From Mastigamoeba balamuthi (Eukaryota; Evosea; Mastigamoebida; Mastigamoebidae): a stretch of DNA of 64,000 nt. Shown here piece after piece: positions 11,420-20,557 of the stretch; the first letter of the stretch is position 1, and the number at the start of each line of letters is the position of its first letter. The notes beneath the pieces are model-generated. The model had not been told where the DNA came from, did no database searches, and worked only from the letters and a program-made list of their open reading frames with translations. A program made the translations under genes and the position numbers. The stretch lies in NCBI GenBank assembly GCA_902651635.1, contig CACRSC010000023.1, forward strand, positions 1 to 64,000, read 5' to 3'.

Positions 11420-12110
11420 TTCCCGGTTGTTGCAGGAGGGTGTGAAACTTCCCAAAGTACTACCCAGGGGTGTTGTGGATCCAGAACAGCCACGTGGTGA
11501 TGTGCAGGGCACTGTGGAGCTGTGTGCAATGTACTGCCCACTGGTGTCACACTCCCAGGTCCTGCCTCTCGAGTGCAGCTTCTCCATATTTGTGTGGATG
11601 ACTCTGTCTGATAGTTCTCTCAGATGCCCACGACCTGTCAAGGAGGTGCTGGGAGAGGTCGTTCGATGGGCTTTCTTCTGAGGGATGTACTGCAACCAGA
11701 CAGGGTGCCCTGTCGGTTCAGCACTGTGTTCATCCAGATTCACTCTTCAATACTGATGCTGATGCTCAGGGCTGTGCTACAGGCTCAGCACGGTCAAGGA
11801 ACTGCCAAGAATGTCATTTGCCTCAGAGAGCACATCATGCAGCTCACTCATTATGCTGAAAGAGTGTCTTCTCTGTGGAGTACTGACAAGCTGGACTCAT
11901 GGCTATCAAACTCCAGTGAGCTGCTCGTGACCAGTCCTCTGCAGATGGACCTTAAGATGTTTGAAGAGGGATTCATCAATCCAGATGTGTCCATTGATGG
12001 CCTAACAACGTTATGGCCAATCCAAAGGACTGCTTCACGGACTGTGCTGAGGACAGTGATGATGATGATGCCCTCTCCTTGGATGATTCTGACAGTGATT
12101 GTGACTAATG
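11420..12110 (+). pseudogene. Unidentified coding remnant with acidic tail
   Basis: Two overlapping frames together look like a once-continuous protein ending in a strongly acidic tail (EDSDDDDALSLDDSDSD) and a stop near 12107. An earlier segment at 11427-11510 (GVKLPKVLPRGVVDPEQ) is repeated in degenerate form at about 13002-13080. A change of frame is needed between 12000 and 12015. A DNA-transposon-encoded protein is possible, but no catalytic motif is visible. Confidence 0.35.
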
Positions 12111-12204
12111 CAACAAATCGCTTGGTCTCTCTAATTGAAGTTCATTGTGTCTTCTTTATACATATCATTATTTGGTATTCACTGCAAAAATGCTCTCTGT
12201 CCAT

Positions 12205-12345
12205 GCTGGCAGATATGCCAGCAGATATGCCGGCAGATACACAATACTGCCAGCTGATATGCCAGCTGATAATTGTACCACTGGCACAGTCAACGGTCGA
12301 GCTTTATCACTGGCACATAGCCTGGCACATATGCCAGCACATAGA
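12205..12345. repeat. CCAGC-type repeat cluster 3
   Basis: At least eight units such as GATATGCCAGC, GATATGCCGGC and GGCACATATGCCAGC are packed into about 140 bases, the densest of the three clusters. Confidence 0.65.
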
Positions 12346-12754
12346 AACTTTGTCGCACATCAATTGTTTCGAAAAATTCCTGTGAAATCCTCTTATAAAT
12401 GTATTAAACAGCTGATGTTATGAAGGGCATGTGCTATTGCTCATTTGTAACGATTTTGACCCTTTTGATGGGAATTCCCGGCCATCAGAGCTTGCCCAGG
12501 ACGGCCCTATGGCAGGGCCAGGCTGCATTATCTCCTTTATCAGCACTGCACACCAGGACAGCACCAGTGCCATCATGATGGAATATGTCCTGTTTGGCAG
12601 GTCTGCTAATGCTTGCATGCCCAACAGAACAGTGACCTCACAGCACTCACTGCACAACATTCTTTAAACCCTTGAAAAATCCCACTTTTCGTTCAAAAAA
12701 TCCCCACTTTCTAACAGATATAGCTAGGGCTACAAGGACTCAGCCCTGACAATG

Positions 12755-13085
12755 ACCTGGCCATGTGTGTACTCACCATATACGTTATCTGTGTGTGCAG
12801 CTATTCACAGAGAAAGGACGTGCACTTCAGCATGTTGCTTTCCAGCTGTCTGTGGAGCCTTACAACTCCTACAGCTGTGTGGGACCTGTTTCACCAGCTG
12901 CACCTCGTGTATGATTGCAAAACAATTACAAATAAGCTTGATAAGGCCAGGCACAAGCAGGCCATGCTTCTGCACAACAGACTGACCTGCCTGATTTTTG
13001 TTGAAGGATGTGATACTTCCCAACGTACTGTTTAGGGGTGTTCTGATCTCAGAACAGTCATCTGATGACGTGCAGTAAACCATCT
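12755..13085 (+). pseudogene. Second unidentified coding remnant
   Basis: A frame at 12763-13035 encodes WDLFHQLHLVYDCKTITN and a basic/amphipathic stretch. Its end, shifted by one frame, repeats the ILPNVLFRGVLISEQ-type segment also found at 11427-11510. The two remnants are therefore related copies. Family unknown. Confidence 0.35.
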
Positions 13086-13562
13086 GGCCTGTGCAGGGAA
13101 AACTTGGTTAGAAATGAGAGAGAACCATATGAATAATTCACAGTGATACACAGAAACGAGCCAGAGCTGAAACAGACACGAAGCCAGTGAGCCACAGGAT
13201 ATGGCAATTGATGGGAATGACTGCTCTGTGGTCAGTATTATTCTGTCTTCACATAATATATCTTTTGGGCAGAATAACAACAAACTCTCGTCCCACAAAA
13301 CTACAGGCCCATGTCACCACTGGAGTAGAAGCCCAAGTTACCAGAAGAGGACATTCCCCACTCTGCCCAAAAGAAGTCTCCAATGGACCCAGAGGCCCGG
13401 GTCCCGCCTTGAGGTGGCTTGGGCAAGTTTTTTACCTGGCACTACCGTAAAAAGGACAGTGCAGGAAGGCTGTACCATTTGTATCAACCGGCAAAAGACC
13501 CTGCTGATATTTCCCTTATCTACCAAAAAGATCCACAGAATAGTGCAGACCCCTCCAGGGCG
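13086..13562. other. 5' region of copy D
   Basis: No gene is supported. The last 120 bases contain the CTGATATTTCC element and the AGAATAGTGCAGACCC segment shared by upstream regions of the family. Confidence 0.4.
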
Positions 13563-14580
13563 ATGGCGGAACCGACCACCTCCCCACGCCTTCTGCTGTC
13601 CTTCACAAGCCTCAACGGCCACAACAGGCGCTTGCAGGTACCTTCCGGGGGTCTGTGGCTGTCTTCTGTGTAACACTGACCGGTCTGTGTATCATTTAAC
13701 GAGCTTCCATCTCAGCGTCTGGAGCTCGTGGTGCCCGAGTCCTGGAGGCTGGCCAGGCACATGTCCACCGACCATATCGTGATCGCCGGCGTGCACGCGG
13801 CTGTGTGCTGCTGCCCGGACAGGGACGCGCCGCCGGAGGCCGCGGGCGTTGTCAAGTGCCCGCTGTGCCCGCGCGTGATCCTCGTGCAGCTCAGCGCGTC
13901 GAGCGACCTGCTGGACTCTCACACAGAAGCGCTCCCGGACGGCTCGCGGGCCGAGCGCTTCAGCTTCGCAATCCGGTCGATGTGCATGTGCGGGTCAACC
14001 CCTCACCGGAGCCTACCTTCACCTCGATGCATTTTGCCCTTTTGCGGAGTTCTGACAATAGACCTTGCCCGCTTATAGTCACCAGGTCATCGACGCCGCG
14101 TGGGTGAGGGTGCAACTCGGCGATTGCGCCGTTCTCAGCGCGTCGTCTTTCTCCTTAAACAGCGGCCGCGTGCGGACGTCGCCAGTGGCCAACTCACCCA
14201 CGCCGCGCGCATCGAAGGCCTCGAGCTCCCGGGGCAGCGGACCGGCCAGGGGATGCTCCGAACTCACCGTCCCCCCGCAATTCCCACGGCGCTTCATTGT
14301 GCGCGTTATGATACACATGCCGACACAGTGCGACCCGGACATCCTGCCAATCGTGCTGAGCTGCACCAACGACATCCGCAGCAGCGTGACGGGCTGCGTC
14401 AACCTCGTCGTGCGCTGCTTGCCGGGTCCACGGTTCTTGGTTGTGGCCATCTGGGAGAGCCAGCAGGCCCTGTCCTATGGAGACGAGATGTACTTGCGGC
14501 ACAAGCAGGCCGACGGGCAGCTGCACCCCGCCACGCACCCCCGCCTGCGTCTCATCTCCGATGTAACGTGCCACAAGTGA
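13563..14580 (+). CDS. Tandem orphan family, copy D
   Basis: Exons are 13563-13637, 13716-13993 and 14079-14580, in phases identical to copies B and C. The product is about 284 residues, starting MAEPTTSPRLLLSF. CCCPDRD, CPLC and CMC are intact. It is separated from copy C by the AT-richer island and points towards a convergent RibD_C-type reductase gene. A rotted pair with the same arrangement lies at 2340-3240, so copy D and the reductase were once duplicated together. No known domain is recognised. A soluble, cysteine-containing, beta-rich protein is all the sequence supports. Confidence 0.72.
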
Positions 14581-15347
14581 AATGGACCGTCTGATGAACC
14601 ACACTCTTGCATTGTTCGATACTAATCGGCGGCAAGCCAGAAAACGGGAGTCGTGCCCTTCCCGACGATGCGTGGGCTTCTCGTGGCTGCGCCGGCACCT
14701 TAGTAAGACGCTCAGTACGGTCGTGCAAAATATCGGCAATGCTCGCACGACTTCTGACCCTGCAATTCTTCTGAGAGCCCGAATTCATTGAATTAGGCAA
14801 CCAGTGTCTAATAAGCGAGGACCGCCGTAATGCGGCCGCATCTCCATTGAGGGTAAGTTGCTAATTTTGCCTCCTCTTTTGCAACCGTAGCCATTTTTGT
14901 TGCTCGGGTTCTCCATCCGCCAATGATTGGTTTCCTCGCCTCGTTGGAACTTGAACATCGGCAATCCAGTGTTTGTACCGATGACCGATTGGAAACCCAC
15001 TGAGCGCTCGCCACCCGGGTGCCTGTAGTGAATCATCAAGAACGGAAGTAATGAACGCCCTAGGGGAACCCCCTATTTCGCCCGCAGCTCGCTGAGGGCC
15101 CTGACATCACCTCGAGTTCGTGATATCACCGAGCATGGCAACAGACAGAGAGCATTACCTTTGGATTATTCCTCCATCGCTAGCGGGGTCGTCTGTGTGA
15201 CGGAGCCCTGAGGGTCCAGCACCGTTGCCTGCAGTTTCTGCCCACTCTCCGCTCTTTCATGTTTACAGCTAGCTCTATGTGAGACGGAGCGCTTAGCATG
15301 ACGTGTTAGCACAGATTCTCATTGTTCTCTCTGCAGCAGTCTGTCGC
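14581..15347. other. 3' spacer between copy D and the reductase
   Basis: The first 430 bases match the spacer following the other family copies, with the conserved block at about 14870-15010. The remainder, to the reductase stop at 15348, shows no gene. Confidence 0.4.
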
Positions 15348-16166
15348 TCAGTGCTTGTGGCAGACATTGTAGCGGATCCACACGACGTTGCCGACGACCT
15401 CGGAGGACTTCAGTGTCAGCGCCGGCCTGCCGACAGCAGCCCCGGCGCTCTTCATCCACGCAAACCCCTTAGGCCCGGCGCACGCCAGCATAGGGTTCAC
15501 CTGCACGCTGAGCTCGTCCAGCGCGTCGGCGGCCAGCAGCGCCCCCGCCAGTACGCCGCCGCTGTCGACGCGGACTGTCGTGGCCCCGAAGACCCTCGCG
15601 ATCTCGCGCAGCACGGCCACGAGGTCGCAGTGCCCGTCAGCGGTCTCGGCGACGACGATGGGGACGACGCCCACGGACCTGAGGTACCGCACGTGCTCTG
15701 GCGGTGTGCTCGCCGTGCACACGCTCGCGAACGCGCTCCAGGGCTCCAGCTGCGTCGGCTGCGAGATCAGCGCACGCCAGCACCTGACCCTTCCCTGCAG
15801 GGAAGCAATTGCCGTTCGCCAAACGGGAAAATGCGGAAGGCGACACGTCAGTACCGGGGGGAAAACCCGGTGGGACAAAGCGGGATTCGGGTGCACCTTG
15901 GTGTCGACGACGATGAGGGGCCCGGCCCCCGGGTGGGCAGTGGGGACTGGAGCGGGCGAGGTGTCGTTGAGGTCGTCGGCGCCGAGGCCGAACATGGACT
16001 CGCCTGCGGCCATGGTGTTGGAGCCCGTCAGCGAGGCAGCCCCGGGCCAGGCACGGGCTGCGGTCTCGTAGTACAGCTTGAAGTCGGCGTCCGGGCAGTT
16101 GGAGCTGCCGTCAGCGGTGGTCCCGACGTGGTACACGACGTGCGGGCGGGGCTGTGCCGAGGACAT
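15348..16166 (-). CDS. RibD C-terminal (DHFR-like) domain reductase
   Basis: Exon 1 is 15897-16166 and exon 2 is 15348-15794, giving 238 residues. It starts MSSAQPRPHVVYHVGTTADG, the typical first strand of RibD_C proteins. Family features follow: PLIVVDTK before the intron, a PPEHVRYLRSVGV helix, DLVAVLREIARVFGATTVRV, then GGVLAGALLAADALDELSVQ and a C-terminal VVWIRYNV strand. RibD_C enzymes are NADPH-dependent reductases of riboflavin-type pyrimidines or related substrates. This protein has no deaminase domain, so its substrate is uncertain. The 102-nt intron is a multiple of three without stops, so retention would add 34 residues. A decayed copy lies at 2870-3240. Single-domain versions are common in bacteria and fungi. 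Confidence 0.78.
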   Translation of the reverse strand: MSSAQPRPHVVYHVGTTADGSSNCPDADFKLYYETAARAWPGAASLTGSNTMAAGESMFGLGADDLNDTSPAPVPTAHPGAGPLIVVDTKVHPNPALSHRVFPPVLTCRLPHFPVWRTAIASLQGRVRCWRALISQPTQLEPWSAFASVCTASTPPEHVRYLRSVGVVPIVVAETADGHCDLVAVLREIARVFGATTVRVDSGGVLAGALLAADALDELSVQVNPMLACAGPKGFAWMKSAGAAVGRPALTLKSSEVVGNVVWIRYNVCHKH

Positions 16167-16414
16167 TGCGTCGGTGAACACTGCGAGGCTCAACTCAAAC
16201 AGGGAAAACACCGAAATGAACCACAAATTGAATCGGGGGCTCCATGATTCCTCGGTGACGCACCTCAAAGATATTGCCCGTCGCTCCCCTGAGGATCTCG
16301 GGCTCAGTTCTGAGACCACATGGGGCTTGCAGGAGCATGGAGACACCCCCCCCCTCGCCGCTGCTGCTTCAGTTCCCGCGCCGACAGATTTCTCGCAGGG
16401 GGTGTCCAACAGGG

Positions 16415-16425
16415 GGATATTTTTC
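16415..16425 (+). promoter_or_regulatory. GGATATTTTT element upstream of the LRR-HlyIII gene
   Basis: It lies about 100 bases before the ATG at 16521 and resembles the GATAT(C/T)TC elements near the starts of many genes in this window. Function is inferred from recurrence only. Confidence 0.35.
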
Positions 16426-16520
16426 GTGCGGGGTTCATAAACGTCGGCCCAGTCACCAATCCACCGCAACTTCACAACCGATCCCGCAGCGCCCCTCCCT
16501 CCCCCACGCCCCCCCGCGGA

Positions 16521-18105
16521 ATGCAGTACGCCATGTCGCCCGCGCAGCGCGAGTACTGCGACGCGTGCGCCGTCAGCGGCGTGGCGCCGCACCCCTCTGT
16601 CCTCATCGCGCTGCGCACGCGCACGTGCACACTGCGCCCCGCGCAGCCCTTCGCCGCCGCCGACCTCCTCCCCGTCGCCGACGTCTACTCCGCCCACGCG
16701 CCGCCGCCGGAGCCCGACGAGCCGGCCCCGGGCACCGCCTCGGAGCCCGCGGGGGCGCTCCGGCGGCGCGTCGTGACGGCGGGCGCCGAGGACGAGTGGC
16801 CCGAGTGCCCCGCGGCGCTGCACCCGCTGGCCGCCGTGACGTGCCTAGATTTCTCGGGGCACAGAATCGGGTCGAACGGGGCCGAGCTCGTCGCCACGAT
16901 GCTGCGCAGCGCGCCGTGGATAACGAAGCTCAACCTCTCGTCCTGCAAGATAGGCCCGCGCGGGTTCCGGTAGGCCTAGCCGCTGATTCCTGAAAATCTC
17001 GCCAGTATCTGGCCGATATTTTGTTGGCTGATTCCCGAACGCTGCAGGGCCATCGCCGAGGTCTTGGGAGAGGGGAGGGCTGGAGCGGGTCTCGAGGTCG
17101 TCGACCTGCACGGGAACTACTGCTTCATGCAGGGCGCCAAGTGCCTGGCCGAGGCCCTCGCAGACCGCTGCGCACGCACGCCGCTGCGCCACCTGAACAT
17201 CAGCAGCTGCAGCGCTTCTTCGTCGGGGGTTCGTCGCATCTCGCTCGGTTCTCGTCGCATTGACGCGGCCCGCAGATATGCGCCTTGACCGACGCCGTCG
17301 AGGCCATCAACGCCGAGCGCGTGGGGGCCCCCAAGCTGGAGCTGGTGGGGCAGGGCAACCTGGTGCTCGAGGAGACGCTGAACATCGTGACGCACAGCAT
17401 CGCCACGCTGTTCTCGTTCATCGGCCTCGTCGCCGTCGTGGCGCTCAACTGGAAGCGGTCGATTGACCGCCAGGCCTGCGGCGTCATTTTCATGCTCTCG
17501 ATGCTCGTCGTCTACACGGCCTCTGTCTGCTACCACAGCACCTTCAAGACGCCCCCGCACATCAAGCAGGTGGAGCCCCTTACGACTGCCCCCAAGCCCC
17601 GTGCTGACTGACACTCTGCCCTGCGCGCCTCCAGCTGTTCCAGAGGGTGGACAAGTCGGCAATCTGCCTGCTGATCGCGGGGTCGTACACGCCGTACGCG
17701 GTGATACCGCTGCGGGGCACGGTGGGGTGGGCGCTGCTCTGCGTCGTCTGGCTCATGTGCCTCGTCGGCATCGGCCTCGAGCTCTTCGCGCCCGGCCGCC
17801 TGGTCAAACTGAAGATCACGCTCTACGTGGCCATGGGCTGGGCCTGCGTGCTCGTCGCCGTGCCCGCCTTCTCGCACCCGCACATACCGATGGAGATCCC
17901 CGGCGTCGTGCTGCTGGCCGTGGGCGGCGTGCTCTACACCGCCGGCGTCCCGTTCTTCATCGCGGCGGACAAGGTGCCCCTGAACCACGTCTGGTGGCAC
18001 CTGTTCGTCATGGCTGGCAGCTTCTGCCACTTTGTCAGCATCACGTTCTTTGTCCTGGGCGCCCCCCTGCCGGAGCCCCGCCTCGACAAGTTCTACTTCA
18101 ACTAG
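16521..18105 (+). CDS. LRR protein fused to HlyIII/PAQR membrane domain
   Basis: Four exons (16521-16969, 17048-17228, 17276-17569, 17635-18105) join in frame to about 465 residues. The N-terminal half carries ribonuclease-inhibitor-type leucine-rich repeats (VTCLDFSGHRIGSNGAELVA, then LEVVDLHGNYCFMQGAKCLA and LRHLNISSC). The C-terminal half has about seven hydrophobic segments with hemolysin-III/PAQR hallmarks: an early HSIATLFSF segment, SVCYHSTF after the second membrane span, DKSAICLLIAGSYTPY, and an H-rich last part (HVWWHLFVMAGSFCHF). Members of this family are membrane receptors or metal-dependent hydrolases (adiponectin receptors, ceramidase-like). The LRR part would face the cytosol or lumen and bind a partner. 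The fusion rests on the splice joins, all in phase; the 47-nt intron at 17229-17275 is the weakest. Confidence 0.8.
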
Positions 18106-18106
18106 G

Positions 18107-18150
18107 CTGCTGCTGCCTTCGCTGCTGCTGCTGCTGCTGCTGCTGCACTA
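18107..18150 (+). repeat. Imperfect (CTG)n tract
   Basis: A CTG trinucleotide run with a few interruptions sits just past the stop codon of the LRR-HlyIII gene, in the short space between two convergent genes. Confidence 0.7.
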
Positions 18151-18221
18151 CTTCCTTCGGCACACACTAGAGAACGCTTTCGCCTTTTTGTCAAACAAAC
18201 GCGCCTTACGGTATTGCTGCC

Positions 18222-20328
18222 TTAGATACTGAGTCCCTTTTTGGTGTCGATGACGCGGACGTTGTCCACGAGCATGATGGTGGCGCCGTAGTTGTAGAGG
18301 AACTGCTCCGTCTCGTCGCGGTCCTCGAACCCGAGCTGCTGGTGCACGAAAGAGACCTCGAGGGTAGGCCGGTACCTGCCCGCAAAACAAGTGGCTGGTG
18401 TAAGTGGTAGGTGCCAACTGTGTATAGTCGCACGACTTCATCATCATCCGGATAGCAGTGTCTCGCATGTGCTCTGTCAGCTTGTCGAGCAGAAAGCGGG
18501 ACGACTCGCACGGGCACGTAGCCACGAGTCTACGAGCTTACGTCAGAGCACTAGAGTGACCGCGGAATTGCTTGCTAACCTGAAGTACGCGCAGTAGTTC
18601 GAGGCGAAGTACGCCTTCTGCACCTCGAGGGCGTGCTTCACTGCGGGGAGCGCCCGCTGTTTGGGCTTCAGCTCCAGCAGGCTCGCCGCAATTGCTGTTG
18701 GGGTAGAAGTGAGCCTTTGCTTAGAGTGCATGCATTCCTCCTGGCATGGACACACCTCCAGGGGACTTGATGTACGTGCTGTAGAGAATCTTGTACGAGA
18801 GGAACTCCTGCAGGTTCGCGCGGTACTGCTTGTGGACCTTGTACAGCTCGTGCAGCTTGGTCAGACACTGGTTGAACTCCCCAATGTCGTTCTGTAGCAG
18901 CGCAACATGAGATAGCGCGGCACACAAGGGCCGGCGCACGTTCTGGAGCGAAAGGCGAGCGTGGCACTCGTAGACGCGGATGGCGAACTCGTCAGCGATA
19001 TGCTGGACCGTGAGGTCCTGCCGAATGCTCTTGAGCTGCTCGCACGCGTCCTCATAGTTGGAGTTCTTCTTCCACTTGCTCAGCACGAGCTTGAGCGCCT
19101 CGCAGAGCACCTCCTTGGGCCTGACTGTGCTCGCATCGACTTCCTGCGAAAGAGGGGGTCACCCGCCGTGAGCAGCGTACACAGGGGAAGTGAGCGCACC
19201 GTTGTCAAGCGCAGGTACTTCTTCTCCAGCTGCCTCGACGTCCCGATGACAGGCGCTGCGACCTGGCCAGGCACTCTGTGAGCGAGAGGCCTCTATCCAC
19301 AAGCACCCCCCGTGCAGAGCGCACCTCGAAAGAGACGATGTCGCACTCGGGGGCTGGCGACGTCCTCAAGCCGACGCGGGCGGCGGGGGCCCTCGACTGC
19401 GCGATGGCCTGCACGCCGAACCTCGCGGCGCGCCTGCGCATTCTCTCGAGGTCGTCGTCGTCCGCACCCTCCCCGGGCGGCGACGGCGACACCTTGCTGC
19501 GGACAAACGCGCGCAGCGGCGACGTCGTCGCGGGTGGTGGTGGTGGCGACGCTGGTGAGCTTCCGTCGGCCCCCCGGGGCTTGTCGGCCCGCGGGCTTCT
19601 GCCCTTGGTGACGCCCAGGGCCCCCCCAACAAGGCGCAGTTCGCACTCGATCGGCCGCTTGGCCCCCGCAGTCGTAGCCCCCGCGAGCCCCGCGCACGCC
19701 GGCCGCGGCCTCGCGATCGCCGTCGTGACGTCGGGCAGCGGCTCCGACGCCCAGTCGCGCGTCCACACGTCGCCCGCGGCCACCGACTCGTCGACGACGC
19801 TTTTCAGCGCGCGGTCTATCTCCGCCGACTGCCCCAGCGCGTCGTACGCCCGCGCCACGTAATCCTTCAGCGCCTGCGGCGTGCGCCCCTGCTGCTGCTG
19901 CTGCTGCTTCGATGACGTCACCGTCGACGGCTTGGCGACGAAAGTCGACGACGCCCACGAGGACCTCTCGGGCTCCTCCGCGCCGGCGTCGGCGCCGTCC
20001 AGCGACGTCATCGCGGAGCCTTATGGGCCACGAGCGCGAGCCGGCGGCCGACGCGGGGGCGGGCCTGCCGGACTCGGCGAAGACGCGCGGGATCCACTGG
20101 CCGACGACCGACCGGGCGCGCGCGGGGTCGAGCGGCACGCCGACGACGTGCTCCACGTCAGCGACGACGACGTCCTGCGGGTTTGGGGGGAGGGCCGTGA
20201 GACGCGGGCAGAAGCGATGCGGAATCGGTGGGACGGCGGACCTTGGGGGTGGGCGCCTCGGGGCACGGCACCCAGCGGTCGACTAGAGCGCGGAAATACG
20301 GCTCGTATTGCGTTCCGACCTCCTGCAT
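18222..20328 (-). CDS. SAC3/GANP/THP3 family protein (LENG8-like)
   Basis: Several minus-strand exons encode the SAC3/THP3 domain in order: VIGTSRQLEKKYLRLTT, then STVRPKEVLCEALKLVLSKW, the signature QLKSIRQDLTVQHIADEFAI, FNQCLTKLHELYK, FLSYKILYSTYI, and the last exon starting YRPTLEVSFVHQQLGFED. The N-terminal part has KDYVARAYDALGQ, found in LENG8/THP3 proteins ahead of the domain, and a polyglutamine run. These proteins act in nuclear mRNA processing and export with the TREX-2/PCI machinery. The start at 20328 (MQEVGTQYEP) is chosen because GATATC elements lie 50-70 bases upstream. The join between the PRVFAESG exon and MTSLDGAD (near 20010) needs a frame change I could not explain with a clean intron. 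Confidence 0.85.
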
Positions 20329-20374
20329 GGCCCCCCCCGGCAGCGCGCGCGCTTTCGAAAAAGAGCGCCGAGGG

Positions 20375-20400
20375 AGAATATCAACGAGGAGATATCCACA
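20375..20400 (-). promoter_or_regulatory. Paired GAATATC / GGAGATATCC elements
   Basis: Two copies of the recurrent GATATC-type motif lie 47-72 bases upstream of the inferred SAC3/THP3 start. Confidence 0.35.
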
Positions 20401-20557
20401 GAAAATCTCGGGTAGATTTGACCCGTTCGACGGCAAAAATTCCGAAATGGAGGGTGACTCAAGTGTTGCATTGTTGTGGCTGTTCTACAGATGTGTTGTT
20501 GCAGCTGCGCCAGTAAGATGGCCCCAACCCGTGCCATGTGCCTGTCCCCGCACGCCC

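Noticed and set aside
10290-12345. CRISPR array
   Set aside because: Repeat units are degenerate, in both orientations and unevenly spaced, and the genome is eukaryotic.
11420-13085. Named transposase family (for example KDZ or a DUF6589-type protein)
   Set aside because: No catalytic residues or zinc fingers can be recognised, and the frames are broken. Only relatedness of the two remnants is supported.
865-14580. Orphan family as p53/Rel-like beta-sandwich transcription factors
   Set aside because: The FAIRSMCMC and VWVRVQL..SSFSLNSGR patterns are only loosely reminiscent of such folds. No conserved DNA-contact motif can be aligned by eye.
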